Positions 44,332 to 56,535 are shown, counted from the first letter of the stretch. The stretch: DNA of 64,000 nt from Ambrosia x helenae (GCA_030844895.1 CM061223.1:30308561-30372560), one strand, 5' to 3'. Program-made: numbers and translations. The notes: generated from the sequence alone by a model not told the origin.

Positions 44332-46927
44332 TGTGACATCCGTCACTTTTTATTTCAATTTTTATTTAATAATAATAATAATAATAATAATAAAAATAAA
44401 ATTTAGATTTTAATATATATATACATTTTTTTTTACTTACCATCTCTAACACCAAACCATAACCAAACCATAACCAAACCAAGCCCAAATCCCTTTTTCC
44501 TTTGAAAACCTTGGAGCCCAAGCCTGAACCGGCCCAAGACATTGCAGCCCAACAAAGACAAGCCCAACTCTCCCCTTTCCTTATCTGAAAAAAAAAATAT
44601 AAAACGCCTCTGCCAGGGATCGAACCCGGGCAGAAGCTGGAGCAACACCAACGCGTGCACCACTGAGCTACAAGCTCTTTATTGAAATAATCCCAGCCCC
44701 AATTATATTTAACACCTGCTAACTGCTGTCTTCCCTTCCCTTTTCCACTTATTACGCGACCTGCACAACAAAGGATCAATCAAGCTGAAATTTTGGGGCA
44801 ATTATCATGAATTAATGCTTAGGTTTGACCGAATATCATCAGGCGCGTATGGTACATGCTTTAATTCGTGTAAACAGCCCCTAACCAAGCCTTAATTCTC
44901 GTTCTTTTGACCACGTATATGCTAATAAACGGGTCAAACCTTCCATCTACAATCCAACCCTTGCTCTATAAATTGAACGCGTCTAGACCATCATTACTCG
45001 CCAATAATCTTCCCCTTACCTTCAATTTCTGTTTTAAACCCGTTAATCAAAGCTTATTGAATCGAGTTGACTTTCGCTTGACTCAACTAATCGAGCCGTA
45101 TACGTGTCTGTAAGTTTCGTTTTCTTTGTGGGTTTTGTTAATCGGATATACACGAGCAATAGCCCCAACCTTACAAGGGCTATTGCTTGTTAAATCGGCT
45201 AATTGATAAAGCTAGGGTTCATCATATTGAATTGGGGAAGAACACATTAATCTGATACGTATATAATTTTTATGAAACAAAAATAACACAAACTACTTGT
45301 CCAGATCAGATGGTTAACACAAGCCTTACAAAACGAAGGGCCACAGGTTCGAGCCCAAGGGTGGGCAACCATTTCATTTTTTTTAAACAAACCCCCTTTT
45401 CTTTTACATTTTTGCTATTAACTTTTAAAAATCGTTTTAAAATACTAAACGTGTTTTATAAATTCTACAAAAATTACCATATGATTTTCAAATGATAAAG
45501 TTCATCATCCAATTTTTAGTTTTTCAAAAATAATTTATTTAATATATATTATTAATAATACAAGTTTATTCAACTATATTTATTAAATTCTATAAAAATA
45601 TCAAAACGATTTTACAAAATTTCACAAAAATTATCCTGAACTTGTATGACAATATACATTTCAGAAAATATCTTTAATTTAGAAAAACCGTTTGTTTAAT
45701 ATTTTTAATCAATTTTTGTTAGTTTTAATCATAAATAAATCATAATAAATTCATTTTTTAATATTTTTGCACCAAAATTTTATATAAATTATTTCTAACT
45801 ATTTAGAACAGAAATACAATTTTTAATTCAGAAATTCTTTGATTTTGATATTTTTAGACATTAAAGTCATATTTCGACAATTTGAAATAATTAGATTAAA
45901 TATTCTATTTTCAAGAAAATAATTTTATAAAAATTATTTTCATACTTAAAATCTTATGTTGTGACTATATTCAACTTAAAATCTCACAAAAAGACTTTTA
46001 TTTATTTATTTACTAAATTTCTTATAATTAATAAACAATTAGTTTATTAAACAAATAAAACGTTTATCCCCAATTCGAAGCCCTAGAAATACATGTATCC
46101 TAGAGTTACTTCCCTTACACATTATCAAATTCTTTAGGTTGATACTTTGAGATAGTTCCAACACATATTTCGTTGTCCAAGTCCAATTTCAAGTTATTAC
46201 GTGAACTGTGAGTAATCCTACCCTTTTTGTTTTTATACATTTTTGGGGTGTTACATGTACACTATTACAATTTCAAATACAAGTTTACATTTTTACAATA
46301 CAATTCTAGTACTATGTGCATTGCTTACAACGTGCTTTATGCTTAGACAATACATGTGGAATACATTTGTACTTAGTGAAATCATTAACATGGTACAAGC
46401 CGACCTTAACATTGGATAGCGCTATTTGGATTGACAACCCGCCTAGATTGATTCTCCCCCTTTTTCATCGGAGAATCCGTGGCCAGTGTTAAGTTATCAT
46501 CCATTTATTGGTTGAGTACACTACAGTTCATACAGTACATTATACAGTCACAGGGTTGATTTCGCTCATTTGTATGATACATAGTTTACATATTTGCACT
46601 GTAGCTTGCACTTGAATTGTATAACTTTTTAACCTACTATATATATCAAATCTAGGAATGCTCACCAACATTTCATATGTTGACCAAACCTATTTTTGTA
46701 CATGTTTCAGGTGCAGTTTGATCTAGTGCTTTAGCAAGAGATATTTAGTGCTTTATTTCAATTCAGTTATTTCAATATTTACATTTCATTTAGACAATGT
46801 AATTTCCATTTCCATGTAAGACAAATTTTGGATTATTCAATAATATTTACATTTTAGTACCATGAGCTTTTGAACAATCGTCACTACGTGGCACCTCGAT
46901 GATTCCGCCATCGGTTGGGGTGTTACA
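44332..46927 (+). repeat. Element A, right LTR
   Basis: Near-identical to the left LTR. Differences seen are AAT and TA repeat lengths, an extra CATAACCAAAC unit near 44460, an A-run length and one A/C change near 45085. Confidence 0.93.
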
Positions 46928-46932
46928 CTTGG

Positions 46933-47769
46933 CTAAACACTTATTCATATCCGGGTGTAAACATTGATTCTATGGTTCTAAACATTTGGGTATTTTCTAT
47001 CTTGTTATTACTTTTGAATGTCAAACAATTATGTTGAATTGCGATTAATCTAATGTTGATGATTCTTGATACCTAAACCTAATGTTCTAGAGTTATAAAG
47101 TATATTATCGTCCATCATAGATGTTGATGATTCTTGATACCTAAACCTAATGAGACAACCAACCCGTGTACATCATTTGCAATAGCATAATTGACCCATT
47201 TGTTAAGAGCCTTAGTAATCAATTGTTGAAACCCGGGTGTGAATTCTTTATTTATTATTTATTATTGTTACAACTACCACTTACTTAATCAATTGCTTTG
47301 TCTTACATTCACAATCAATTTTGAATCCATTGTGGTTCCCAATTTTTAATGAAACAATTCTTAAATACAACACAAAATTGCAAACTTCATAAATAACTTA
47401 GTTTTTCTTTAGCAACTAAAATCTATTTTACTAACCACATGTTCCTTGAATTCGATACCCTATTTACCCTAACTACATAGGTTATTTAGGTTTTGCATGA
47501 CACGTGACGACCAGATCATCACCCACTCGTATATTTATAAGGGTGTATAATGAAGATACTTTAAAAGAAACAAATTCAAATCATATCTCCTAATTATTCT
47601 AAATTTTATTACAATAAACCCCAACCTTTTTTTTTTTTTTTGCTTTTTATACTATTACATTTTCATTTCTATTTAAATTTTGTTAAAAATTGGTCCATAC
47701 CCCATCCAAGAACACGGATGTAACCTGCCAGTTATTAGCTAAAATATAGTTCTTTAATAATAATATAAA
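46933..47769. repeat. Older repeat DNA with a 67-bp direct duplication
   Basis: ATGTTGATGATTCTTGATAC and the following CTAAACCTAATG occur at about 47054 and 47121. A poly-T run lies at 47625. No gene is seen. The left part continues the unit broken by element A. Confidence 0.6.
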
Positions 47770-48980
47770 ATAGAGTTAACTATATAAATAGTCCTTATAG
47801 TTTATATAAAGTAACTTCTTAGGTAGTGTTTGATATGATGAAATGAAATGGGAAATAGAATACATCATTACGGGGTAATAAAAAATAGTGTGTTTGGTTG
47901 GTTAAAGGAGTGGAATCACCCATTCCACAAGGCAATGAGGCATTTCATTCCCTCAAAACCATTCTATCCACCCCATGTTTTTTTTTTCATTTCATCCCTT
48001 ATTCACCCTTTACTAATAACACCATAACCCACCACCACCACCCACCACCGCTGTCACCACCCACCTCCGTCGCCCACCACCGCTACCGCCACCACCTACC
48101 ATCGCCGTCACCACCCACCATCGTCATCGCCGCCACCCACTACCTTCACCTACCCACCCACTACCGCCCACCACCATCACCCACCTACCGCCGCCTCTTC
48201 CACCTGCCACCGTCACTTACCACAATTTCCTTTATCCACCTTTACCGCTGCCACCCACCACCGCCACTACTCCCCCATCGTCACTCACCCATCATCACCG
48301 TCATCCACCTCCACCCATTGCCACCATTGCCGCCGCCCACCACCGTCGTCACCACCCACCACCACGCTACCGCCATAACCACCTACCATCACCACCACCA
48401 CTACTCACCATCGTCGCCCACCCACCATCTCGGCCATCCACCTCCACCTTCCACCTTCACCACCACCGCCGCTACCGCCAAACATCACCACCCACCATCA
48501 CCACCACTGACCACCAACCACCACCGCCACTAACCACCGATTTTATTCCTTCGTCTTTTCCTACCTATCCAGCAACATAGAGTAATATTTTGTTTCATTC
48601 ATACATGGAAACCAAACAAGACATGGAATGGTAATGATCCATTCCATTACATTGTCCATTTCATTACCTCGTCTATTCCATTCCCTCGTCCATTCTATTC
48701 CCTCATACCAAACAGATCCTTAGAGTACTAGCTTATTTTTTTTAACATGTTAAAGGTTTATGGTTTCAGTTTTGTAACAAGTTGGGGTACTAATGCCAAT
48801 TCCGTTAGTTTTTATAGTTAAGTTTTGATTAAATGACTAAAGTGTCTTATAATAACTAGATGAGTTATTCTTGTAATTAACTCTATTTAATTACACGGAT
48901 AATTTTTGTTACTAATACTAAATTTTAAATTATAAAAATATACTAAAAACAAATACTTATACTCTATACATTTTAATGTA
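47770..48980 (+). repeat. Left arm of a split inverted repeat
   Basis: The parts 47770-47822 and 48724-48980 read, in order, as the reverse of 55000-54872 plus 50146-50020. Shared words include AGAGTTAACTA, GTTTATA.AAAGTAAC, GAGTACTA, TTGTAACA.GTTGGGGTACTAA, CGTTAGTTTTT and AATTATAAAAATAT. A hAT-like element (47823-48718) interrupts this arm and element B interrupts the other. Confidence 0.75.
47823..48718. mobile_element. hAT-like element carrying a CCACCACC/CACCGCC tract
   Basis: Ends GTAGTGTTTGATATGATG and, from the right, GATCTGTTTGGTATGAGG. CTTAG flanks both sides (47818-47822 and 48719-48723). The empty counterpart in the other inverted-repeat arm lacks it. About 520 bases (48016-48540) are degenerate CCACCR repeats; the long His/Pro-rich open reading there (47898-48533) is repeat-driven. 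Confidence 0.75.
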
Positions 48981-49068
48981 TAGTTTTTATAAGCCTAATT
49001 CATATATGTCATCAGCACCACGTAAACTCACATCTCCATCACCATTGCTACCATGCATGCGTTATCTA

Positions 49069-49589
49069 TAGGGATGAGCATTTTTTCCCGAGTACCTATA
49101 CCTGTACCCATACCGTACCTGTACCGGTACTCGTATCTGTACCGATTTTGAGTACTCGGTATATGTATCGGTACCCACTTTTACTGATTTCGGTATTCGG
49201 TACTTTGGGTATCGGTACGGGTAACAATGGTACGGGTACCAAATTTTATATACTAAATTTGATTATATGTTTTACTTCGTATTATGGTATTTCTATCAAT
49301 TTTACCTATTTGGTACATGTACCATATTGGTACTCATACCAAATTTTACAATTTGGTACCCGTATAGTATTGATATTCGTAATTGTTTACCTACTTGGTA
49401 CTCTTATGAGTGCCTAAAAAATAATAAATAACAAAATGGTACCAAAACGGGTACCGTACCGAAATACCGGTACCGATACCCGTACCCGTACCCGTACCAT
49501 ACGGTACTCGGTACCCAATTTTGTTCAAACTCGAAACGGGTATTTTCGATACGGGTATAGGTACGGGTACGGTGCCAATCTCATCCCTA
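49069..49589. mobile_element. hAT-like MITE with GGTACCCGTAC words
   Basis: Ends TAGGGATGAGCATT and, from the right, TAGGGATGAGATTGG, with exact 8-bp target duplication GTTATCTA (49061-49068 and 49590-49597). The two sides repeat GGTACGGGTA/TACCCGTACC and can fold on each other. No gene. Confidence 0.92.
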
Positions 49590-49597
49590 GTTATCTA

Positions 49598-50141
49598 TAT
49601 TTGACATGGTTGTCATCACACCTATTCAGATCTAGCAACTACTTTGCAGATCTAAACACCTCCACCATCAAGCACCAACATCGGTAAGCTTGATCAAACA
49701 CTGTCCACCACTCATCAATTGTTATACCATCTCTGATCGGTGACACTCCTAACCATAGTCCAACAGTTTGGCTGATGAGATTAAATCAAATTAATCTGTA
49801 ACACATACATGAAAAAAAAAATTGTAACGCATCCATCAACAATCAGGAGGTACACCCCTAATATCATTTCTATACACCTTTTTGTTGTTGGAAACCAACC
49901 ATCCCCAAATTTCAAGCTAAAAAGAATGAAGAAAGAAAGGAGAGATTGATCAGCGATGTCGAACCCGTCGTAGAGGCCAAGGTGCACGGTGCCGAATATG
50001 GTACGAGCAATAACACTTTTAATGATATTAATAGCATATTTTTATAATTCAAAACTTTTAAGTTTTAATAAGATTATAATTTCAATTTCGATTTGCAAAA
50101 GTTATCCTTGTAATCAACTAGAAAAACTAACGAAGTTGGCC
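49598..50141. other. Spacer and start of the right inverted-repeat arm
   Basis: Positions 50020-50146 belong to the inverted-repeat right arm. The remainder has no supported feature. Confidence 0.5.
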
Positions 50142-50146
50142 TTAGT

Positions 50147-51152
50147 TGTAACACCCCAACCGATGGCGGAAACATCGGGATGTCACGTATTGATGATTGT
50201 TTCAGTAGCACATGGTATAAATTGAAATTTTAAATAATTTATTCATAACATAAATATCCAAAATGAAATGATGTCTAGAAATCCAAATACATGATATCAA
50301 ATAAAGCAACAACTTCAAATAACTTCAAACAAAAACTTCATGATAATTCCTCATGCATACTCAAAGCCTCAGCTTCATTGTTACCTGAAACATGTTAATT
50401 TTGAAAATATTTTTGGGTCAACAAAAGTTGGTGAGAATTACATAGGTTTTGATAATCGAATAAAACTTGTACAATTCAAGTGTCATGGCAAGTCTAGTCC
50501 ATATGTGAAAACAAAACAATTGGGTAAATCGAGTGCATAATCAAACCTTGTGACTAGAATATTGTGGTCCATCCCATACGCTCATGGTTCACTCGATTAT
50601 GTTATAGATTCGATAACAATCACCCACGCTACCTATGTAGGAGGTACACGTATCCGGGTGGGATTGTCAGTCCAATAGATCTATCATTGTATACCGTCGG
50701 CTGATCAATGTTAATGATTATGCTAGAATAATGTGCTTACCCTAGTAATGTTTAAGACATAATGCAACATAGAATAACACATAGACACTTATGATTGAAT
50801 TGTAAATTGAATGTTGTAACATGTTTCACCCCAAAATAGTGAATGGAAAAGGGGCTATGTAAAACTCACCTTAGGTGCTTAATGAGTTCGTGAGTTTTCT
50901 TGAGCGTGCAAACACTTAGTAATAATGCCTTGGAAAACTCGGAACTAGCTAGAGGAGATAATGATGGATGAAAACTTTAGTATGTGGGAGATGGGATAAT
51001 AATGTTTTTTTTATTGATTATAAGTCATTATTTAAACAAAAAAAAAATTAACAAAATGGATGGTAAAGATACTGTAAAGATGAATCGGATGAATAAACGA
51101 TGGAGTTCTATATATATATATATATATAAAAGAAAATTTGTGTGATGTTACA
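50147..51152 (-). repeat. Element B, 3' LTR (with internal deletion)
   Basis: Compared with the other LTR it lacks the segment equivalent to 54301-54705, with an ATTGA word at both breakpoints, and has a shorter TA run. The lost part holds the TATA word and the tRNA-like module. U3 of any new copy is copied from this 3' LTR, so progeny would lack them. Confidence 0.9.
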
Positions 51153-51167
51153 GTCTCCCCTACTTTT
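51153..51167 (-). other. Element B polypurine tract
   Basis: The minus strand reads AAAAGTAGGGGAGAC directly before the 3' LTR. Confidence 0.85.
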
Positions 51168-51651
51168 AGGAACTTCGTCCCGAAGTTATTAAAAACACAG
51201 GTTTGAGGTTGATTAGGTAGAAATTAAGGCAGCTGTGGTTTGGGTTAAGGCACGAAATGAATTTATAGGTAATAGAATAATTTGTTTCTAATAATTTGTA
51301 TAAGAGGTTTGAGATGTGAGTTTTAAGGATTGGATTAGGTTCGTCTGAAGTAGCAAGAAGCATAAGAATCTAGCAAAATACTAAACTTATGTTTTAGGAA
51401 TCTTATAAGAAATGCATGAATTGATTGGCTATATGAAAACCAAATGAACTACTAAAACCTTATTAGAATTTCACACTACCTTAACGTACCTGTAAATTCA
51501 TGATTACGTTCCGGACCGCAATCACCAATTTACCTTACATTAGGGTTTTGTGTCCTTCTATGACTCTAAACACACATGTAAGTAATGCAAAATAACCTTG
51601 TGATTGAATCGTTTACAATGTATCCAAAAATGAGTCCAACTGTTGAGTAGG

Positions 51652-51845
51652 AAAAAGACTTCTACCAGTCAGTGAGTAAGAACCTCTACCGATTGTTGAG
51701 CAGGTGCGATAGCCTCTACCAGTCGTTGAGCAGGTTGTAGGGCCTCTACCGACTGTTGAGCAGGCATGATGACCTCTACCAATCGTTGAGTAGGTTATTT
51801 GGTACTCAACTAACTGTTGAGCAAGTACTTCATCCTCTACCAGTT
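51652..51845 (-). repeat. Element B 30-bp tandem repeats
   Basis: Units CCTCTACC.RTYGTTGAGCAGG at 30-base steps. In the sense frame they encode STIGRGHHAC, STVGRGPTTC, STTGRGYRTC, a ten-residue repeat shared with element A. Confidence 0.85.
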
Positions 51846-53411
51846 GTTTGATTAAGTGTACCAATTATTTCACACATAAATTGCAAATTGATAATATGTA
51901 CATATAAACAATCAAGTATCAAGCATAGCATGCGAGTTGTAATAGTGTTGTCCTAGACAAGGTTAATGACTCTAGGTGTGTCTATAGAAAATAGTTTATA
52001 TTCCATGATTTCTAGTATCAAATGTTTAAATATGGTAGATAATCGAATCCTCATGTATAACTAAGGATTAAGTTTGATGCAACACACAACCAAGTTTCAA
52101 TAGTTTGGTTATCATGGGTAACTAGTTCATGTTTGAGAAGGTGAAGGATATGAATTTAGTTCTTGAGAGGATTATGAAAAATCTTGAAGCAGAATCAAGG
52201 TTGTGAGAGATAGTGAATGTGAAGATAGTTGATAAAGAGTTTATTTTATAGTAAGGAGATTATGTAGCAGTGTAAATTTTGGGGTTTGGATCAAAGGTTA
52301 TAATCAAGTGTATAAGAAAACATGATTGTGGTATATGCCAAATATTGTAAAATTTTGAACAAGTTGAAAATGAGTGAGTGTCAATGGAGAATTTAGAGAC
52401 TAGATATTATTCCTATAAAAAAAAAATCTTATTTTCAAAATTGGTTTTATACATAAAGCAAAAGTTGTTAAATAGTACAAGCTAAGTAGGCTTTGATTAA
52501 AATATTCCCGTTAGTTGGAGATTTCAAACATGACATTAGGTTTTGAAGATCAAGGTTCTATTAAGTGATTTTTAATAGTTTAAAGAATTATATAGAAAAT
52601 TGTTTGTTACGTCAATAAATAAACAATTGAATTTAAGTTCGAGGACATCTTTTGACAAAAAAATATGTACTTTGTAAAGTTACTAGGTAATGAAAATACA
52701 ACATGATTTAGAAATCTTTAGTTTGTGCTAAGGTGTGAGGTTATAGTTTTTTAAAAATAAGTAACATGTGGAGAAATGAATTAATATGATTTGGGTAGGG
52801 TGTTGAATATTTAAAAAGTGGCTAAGATGGTAAGGTGAAGTGTGATTGTGAAATCCATAGATGGTTATGAAATGAGATTGATTTAAGCTGTAAAATTTTG
52901 AGATTTTAGAGCTTAGTTTAAGGAAAGTGAGTGTAATCATTTATTCATTAATTAAAATGAATAAACGAAAACGTTGACTTATCAAAACTTCTAGATTCTA
53001 ATAACATAGTGAAGACATGCTTTAGCCTATAAGTGAACACTCATCCCGAGAATTCCCAGGTAGGCATCCGGGTCCCTCGTCTGATTGGGATTTATGCGCA
53101 ATGCCAGTCTTAGACAGAAAACTCAGAATACAGGCGTTCACCCTTCCAGATTGCACGTGTTCGTTATTAAAATTTAGAACTTCGACGAGATCTTCAAGGT
53201 GGTTCAGGCTAAACCTGAGGATTTTTCCTACTAGTCTAAGAGTAGATCTTGTGATGGAGAGCACTCTTCTTGTAGGGACTAAAGTAAGGATAAGAAGTAG
53301 GATAGAGAATAGAAACAAGTAAGGTTGCAAGTAAAAGGAGCAAGTACTGGTTAAAATCCTATGGTTATAGACTAGATTATTTTTTTTAATAACCTAATTC
53401 CCTATAACCAA

Positions 53412-53424
53412 GGCTCTGATACCA
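53412..53424 (-). other. Element B primer-binding site
   Basis: The minus strand reads TGGTATCAGAGCC three bases from the 5' LTR. Confidence 0.95.
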
Positions 53425-53427
53425 ATC

Positions 53428-54793
53428 TGTAACACCCCAACCGATGGCGGAAACATCGGGATGTCACGTATCGATGATTGTTTCAGTAGCACATGGTATA
53501 AATTGAAATTTTAAATAATTTATTCATAACATAAATATCCAAAATGAAATGATGTCTAGAAATCCAAATATATGATATCAAATAAAGCAACAACTTCAAA
53601 TAACTTCAAACAAAAACTTCATGATAATTCCTCATGCATACTCAAAGCCTCAGCTTCATTGTTACCTGAAACATGTTAATTTTGAAAATATTTTTGGGTC
53701 AACAAAAGTTGGTGAGAATTACATAGGTTTTGATAATCGAATAAAACTTGTACAATTCAAGTGTCATGGCAAGTCTAGTCCATATGTGAAAACAAAACAA
53801 TCGGGTAAATCGAGTGCATAATCAAACCTTGTGACTAGAATATTGTGGTCCATCCCATACGCTCATGGTTCACTCGATTATGTTATAAATTCGATAACAA
53901 TCACCCACGCTACCTATGTAGGAGGTACACGTATCCGGGTGGGATTGTCAGTCCAATAGATCTATCATTGTATACCGCCGGCTGATCAATGTTAATGATT
54001 ATGCTAGAATAATGTGCTTACCCTAGTAATGTTTAAGACATAATGCAACATAGAATAACACATAGACACTTATGATTGAATTGTAAATTGAATGTTGTAA
54101 CATGTTTCACCCCAAAATAGTGAATGGAAAAGGGGCTATGTAAAACTCACCTTAGGTGCTTAATGAGTTCGTGAGTTTTCTTGAGCGTGCAAACACTTAG
54201 TAATAATGCCTTGGAAAACTCGGAACTAGCTAGAGGAGATAATGATGGATGAAAACTTTAGTATGTGGGAGATGGGATAATAATGTTTTTTTTTTATTGA
54301 ATGTTATAAAGAGTTGAATGGTAGACTATTGTATTTATAGTGTAGAAATTGGAGTTGTAATTAGGGACTACTTTGACTAGGCTAGAATTTAGGAACAACT
54401 TTGACTTGACTAGAAGACCATATTTACTAACACTTTGACTTGACTAGGAGACTATATTTACTAACACTTTGACTTGACTTGAGTAGGAGACTACGTTTGA
54501 CTTTTCAGGTTTAACTAAGGGACCTTGAAAGGGTTTAAGTTTAATTGGTTTTAATTAACATCACAGAACACCAAATGGTGTAGTGGTTTGTGTGGTGTGG
54601 TTAAGGTTTAGCCCGCCAGGGACTCGGGTTCGAATCCTGGCACAAGCAAACATTTTTTTAACGTTTTTAAATCAGAATTTTTAATACAATCCAATTTAAT
54701 ATTGATTATAAGTCATTATTTAAACAAAAAAAAAATTAACAAAATGGATGGTAAAGATACTGTAAACATGAATCGGATGAATAAACGATGGAG

Positions 54794-54851
<58 letters not shown>

Positions 54852-54871
54852 AAAATTTGTGTGATGTTACA
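53428..54871 (-). repeat. Element B, 5' LTR (full length)
   Basis: TGTAACATC...GGGTGTTACA on the minus strand. A TATA word (CTATAAATA) lies at 54332-54340, about 535 bases in. A TA run of about 48 bases lies at 54799-54847. Confidence 0.92.
54570..54649 (+). other. tRNA-like Pol III module in element B 5' LTR (antisense)
   Basis: GGTGTAGTGGTTTGTGTGG (A-box-like), then GACTCGGGTTCGAATCCTGGC (B box in a T-arm-like stem), then a T7 run at 54653. It sits about 222-301 bases into the LTR and antisense to the element, like the module at 39470 in element A. Confidence 0.75.
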
Positions 54872-55000
54872 TTAGTACCCCAACATGTTACAAAACTAAA
54901 ACCAAAACCCTTACTATGTTAAAAAAAAATAAGTTAGTACTCTGAGATGTTACTTTCTATAAACCATAAGGATTATTTGTGTAGTTAACTCTATAGAATA
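54872..55000 (-). repeat. Right arm of the split inverted repeat (outer part)
   Basis: It is the reverse complement counterpart of 48797-48724 and 47822-47770, without the hAT-like insertion. The inner part is 50020-50146 across element B. Confidence 0.75.
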
Positions 55001-55784
55001 CATATATTATTACCAACATTAGATTCTTGTACTAATTTTCAGAAAGCTTACGAGCGTATGTATATATATCTAGGAGAAAATTAATTTTAGAACCCATATT
55101 AGTTGAGAAAACTTTAGAAACTCTTACTAATTTTTGTGTTACACTATCTAAATCGACGTATTTTTTTATAAAAATTTGAGGGCATGTAATCTACATGTTT
55201 TTTTAGTGTTTTGAGCAAAAAAAAAAGTTAAAAAAATGCCGAGTAGATATTTAAAAAAATCCATATGTTACATATATAAGAATGTGTTGTTTTATAAAGA
55301 TAATGTTACACATATGTTACATAGGAATTTTATTTATTTATTTTTAAATTACTTTGACGCATTTTTTATTTTACGTTTCATAAAATTTTCATAAAAATAC
55401 GTTAATTTGAAATGTGTTTTCATTCTAACCCTTCTCTATATATAAATCTTGAGGCGGTGTGTTATTCCCTCTCATCCTAAAACTATTTCTTTTCTTTGCA
55501 TTAGTATCAAATCAGATTTTTTTTTATATCCTCTAACTCTTGCGTCATACCTAAACAAATTTTTAGTAAGATTGTTAAATAAATAATAATACAAAAAATA
55601 TTTAACTAATAGGTACAATCTTTTATTTCACAAGGTAAAAGGCTCTGAATGCGAAAACAAACAATAAATATAAGGAAGTAGAATATTTTTGATTTAAGAA
55701 ATAATAAAAAAAAATAGATACCTTAGATACAAGTTTCTGATACACAATATATTTTACAGCATGTAATTTTGCCTTGGAAGTTTG
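55001..55784. other. AT-rich spacer
   Basis: No gene or transposon terminus was identified; it contains A/T runs only. Confidence 0.5.
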
Positions 55785-56158
55785 GTGTCGCATCGGTAAT
55801 CGGTGTAGATTGCCCCGATATTTGTGTTTGAGGTTCGGGATTTGTTGGGCATCTACAAAGACGCTCCTGGAGGTAAGAAAGGTAAGAAGATTGTACAAGG
55901 GATTGTCATGGTTATTTTATGGTACATTTAATTGGCGCGAAATGGAAAAATTTTCAACCAAAAGCGGACTTCAGTTGTGGAGGCTGTGAATAACATCAAA
56001 TCTAGTTCTTTCTTTTGGTTTAAGCATAAGTTTGGGTGTAAAAGTGTCGATTGGTTTGAATGTTGTAAAACTCCATTGTACATGATGTAATTGGTTTGTC
56101 AACGACCTTCGTTTTGATGTCCGATTGTTGTTATTGAAGTCTAATGTTAAAAAAAAAA
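55785..56158 (+). pseudogene. 5'-truncated L1-type LINE with poly-A tail
   Basis: Readings EVWCRIGNRC, then (one frame over) IFVFEVRDLLGIYKDAPGGK, KKIVQGIVMVILWYI, stop, LARNGKIFNQKRTSVV, NNIKSSSFFWFKHKFG and DWFECCKTPLY end at TAA near 56090. This is the last 110 residues of plant L1 ORF2, where the stop replaces the conserved W of the IW..RN motif. A 3' untranslated stretch with TTGTTATTGAAGTC leads to a run of ten A at 56148, the LINE tail. The 5' end is truncated, the usual fate of L1 copies. Confidence 0.8.
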
Positions 56159-56402
56159 GATATGAATAAATTAAAAAAGAAATACTAAAAAAGGATATAA
56201 TAATTACCTTAAGATAATTAGTGTAGATGTATGATACAAATTAGTGTAGATGTATATTAAGGCAATTGATGACTAGTATAATGTTTTGTTTATTGTTATT
56301 ATATAAATGTGGTTAATATATAACCACCTCCCTTCTAAACCCCAACAAAATCAATACAATATTATGTAATTACACAAACATTAAGCTGATCATTTTCAAC
56401 TA

Positions 56403-56535
56403 AGGGCTGTTTGGTTGGGTCTTAATGACCCCATTCAGACATATAGGTCTGACTCGATCAGAAATGGGTGTTTGGTTGGTGCACGTCTGAATGAAAAATG
56501 GCTCTGAATAAACACTTAACGGGTCAGATTTGAAA
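56403..56535. mobile_element. Partial hAT-like MITE
   Basis: GGGCTGTTTGGTTGGGTC starts a block with repeated GTCTGA/TCAGAC words, like the element at 8947. The right terminus is not found. Confidence 0.4.

Larger units (their letters stand above)
39204..46927 (+). mobile_element. Complete non-autonomous Gypsy-like LTR element (element A), 7.7 kb
   Basis: Two LTRs of 2.59 and 2.60 kb bracket a 2.5-kb interior. The target duplication CTTGG is perfect (39199-39203 and 46928-46932). There is an initiator-Met primer site at 41796 and a purine tract just before the right LTR. The run-up TTCGGGACGAAGTTTC is typical of Tekay/Del-type Gypsy elements. No gag or pol is present, so proteins must come from elsewhere (LARD-like). 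The LTRs differ mostly in microsatellite lengths and one 11-base duplication, so insertion is recent. It is inserted in an older repeat whose halves lie at 38700-39203 and 46928-47100. Confidence 0.93.
50147..54871 (-). mobile_element. Complete non-autonomous Gypsy-like LTR element (element B), 4.7 kb
   Basis: LTRs of 1006 and 1444 bp bracket a 2.3-kb interior. The target duplication TTAGT is perfect (50142-50146 and 54872-54876). The LTR ends (TGTAACATC...GGTTGGGGTGTTACA), primer site, purine tract with TTCGGGACGAAGTTCC run-up, leader block and 30-bp repeats match element A. The element lies in reverse orientation. No gag or pol is present. Confidence 0.93.

Noticed and set aside
47898..48533. 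211-residue His/Pro/Thr-rich open reading
   Set aside because: It is a translation of degenerate CCACCR repeats with no domain; absence of stops follows from the base composition.
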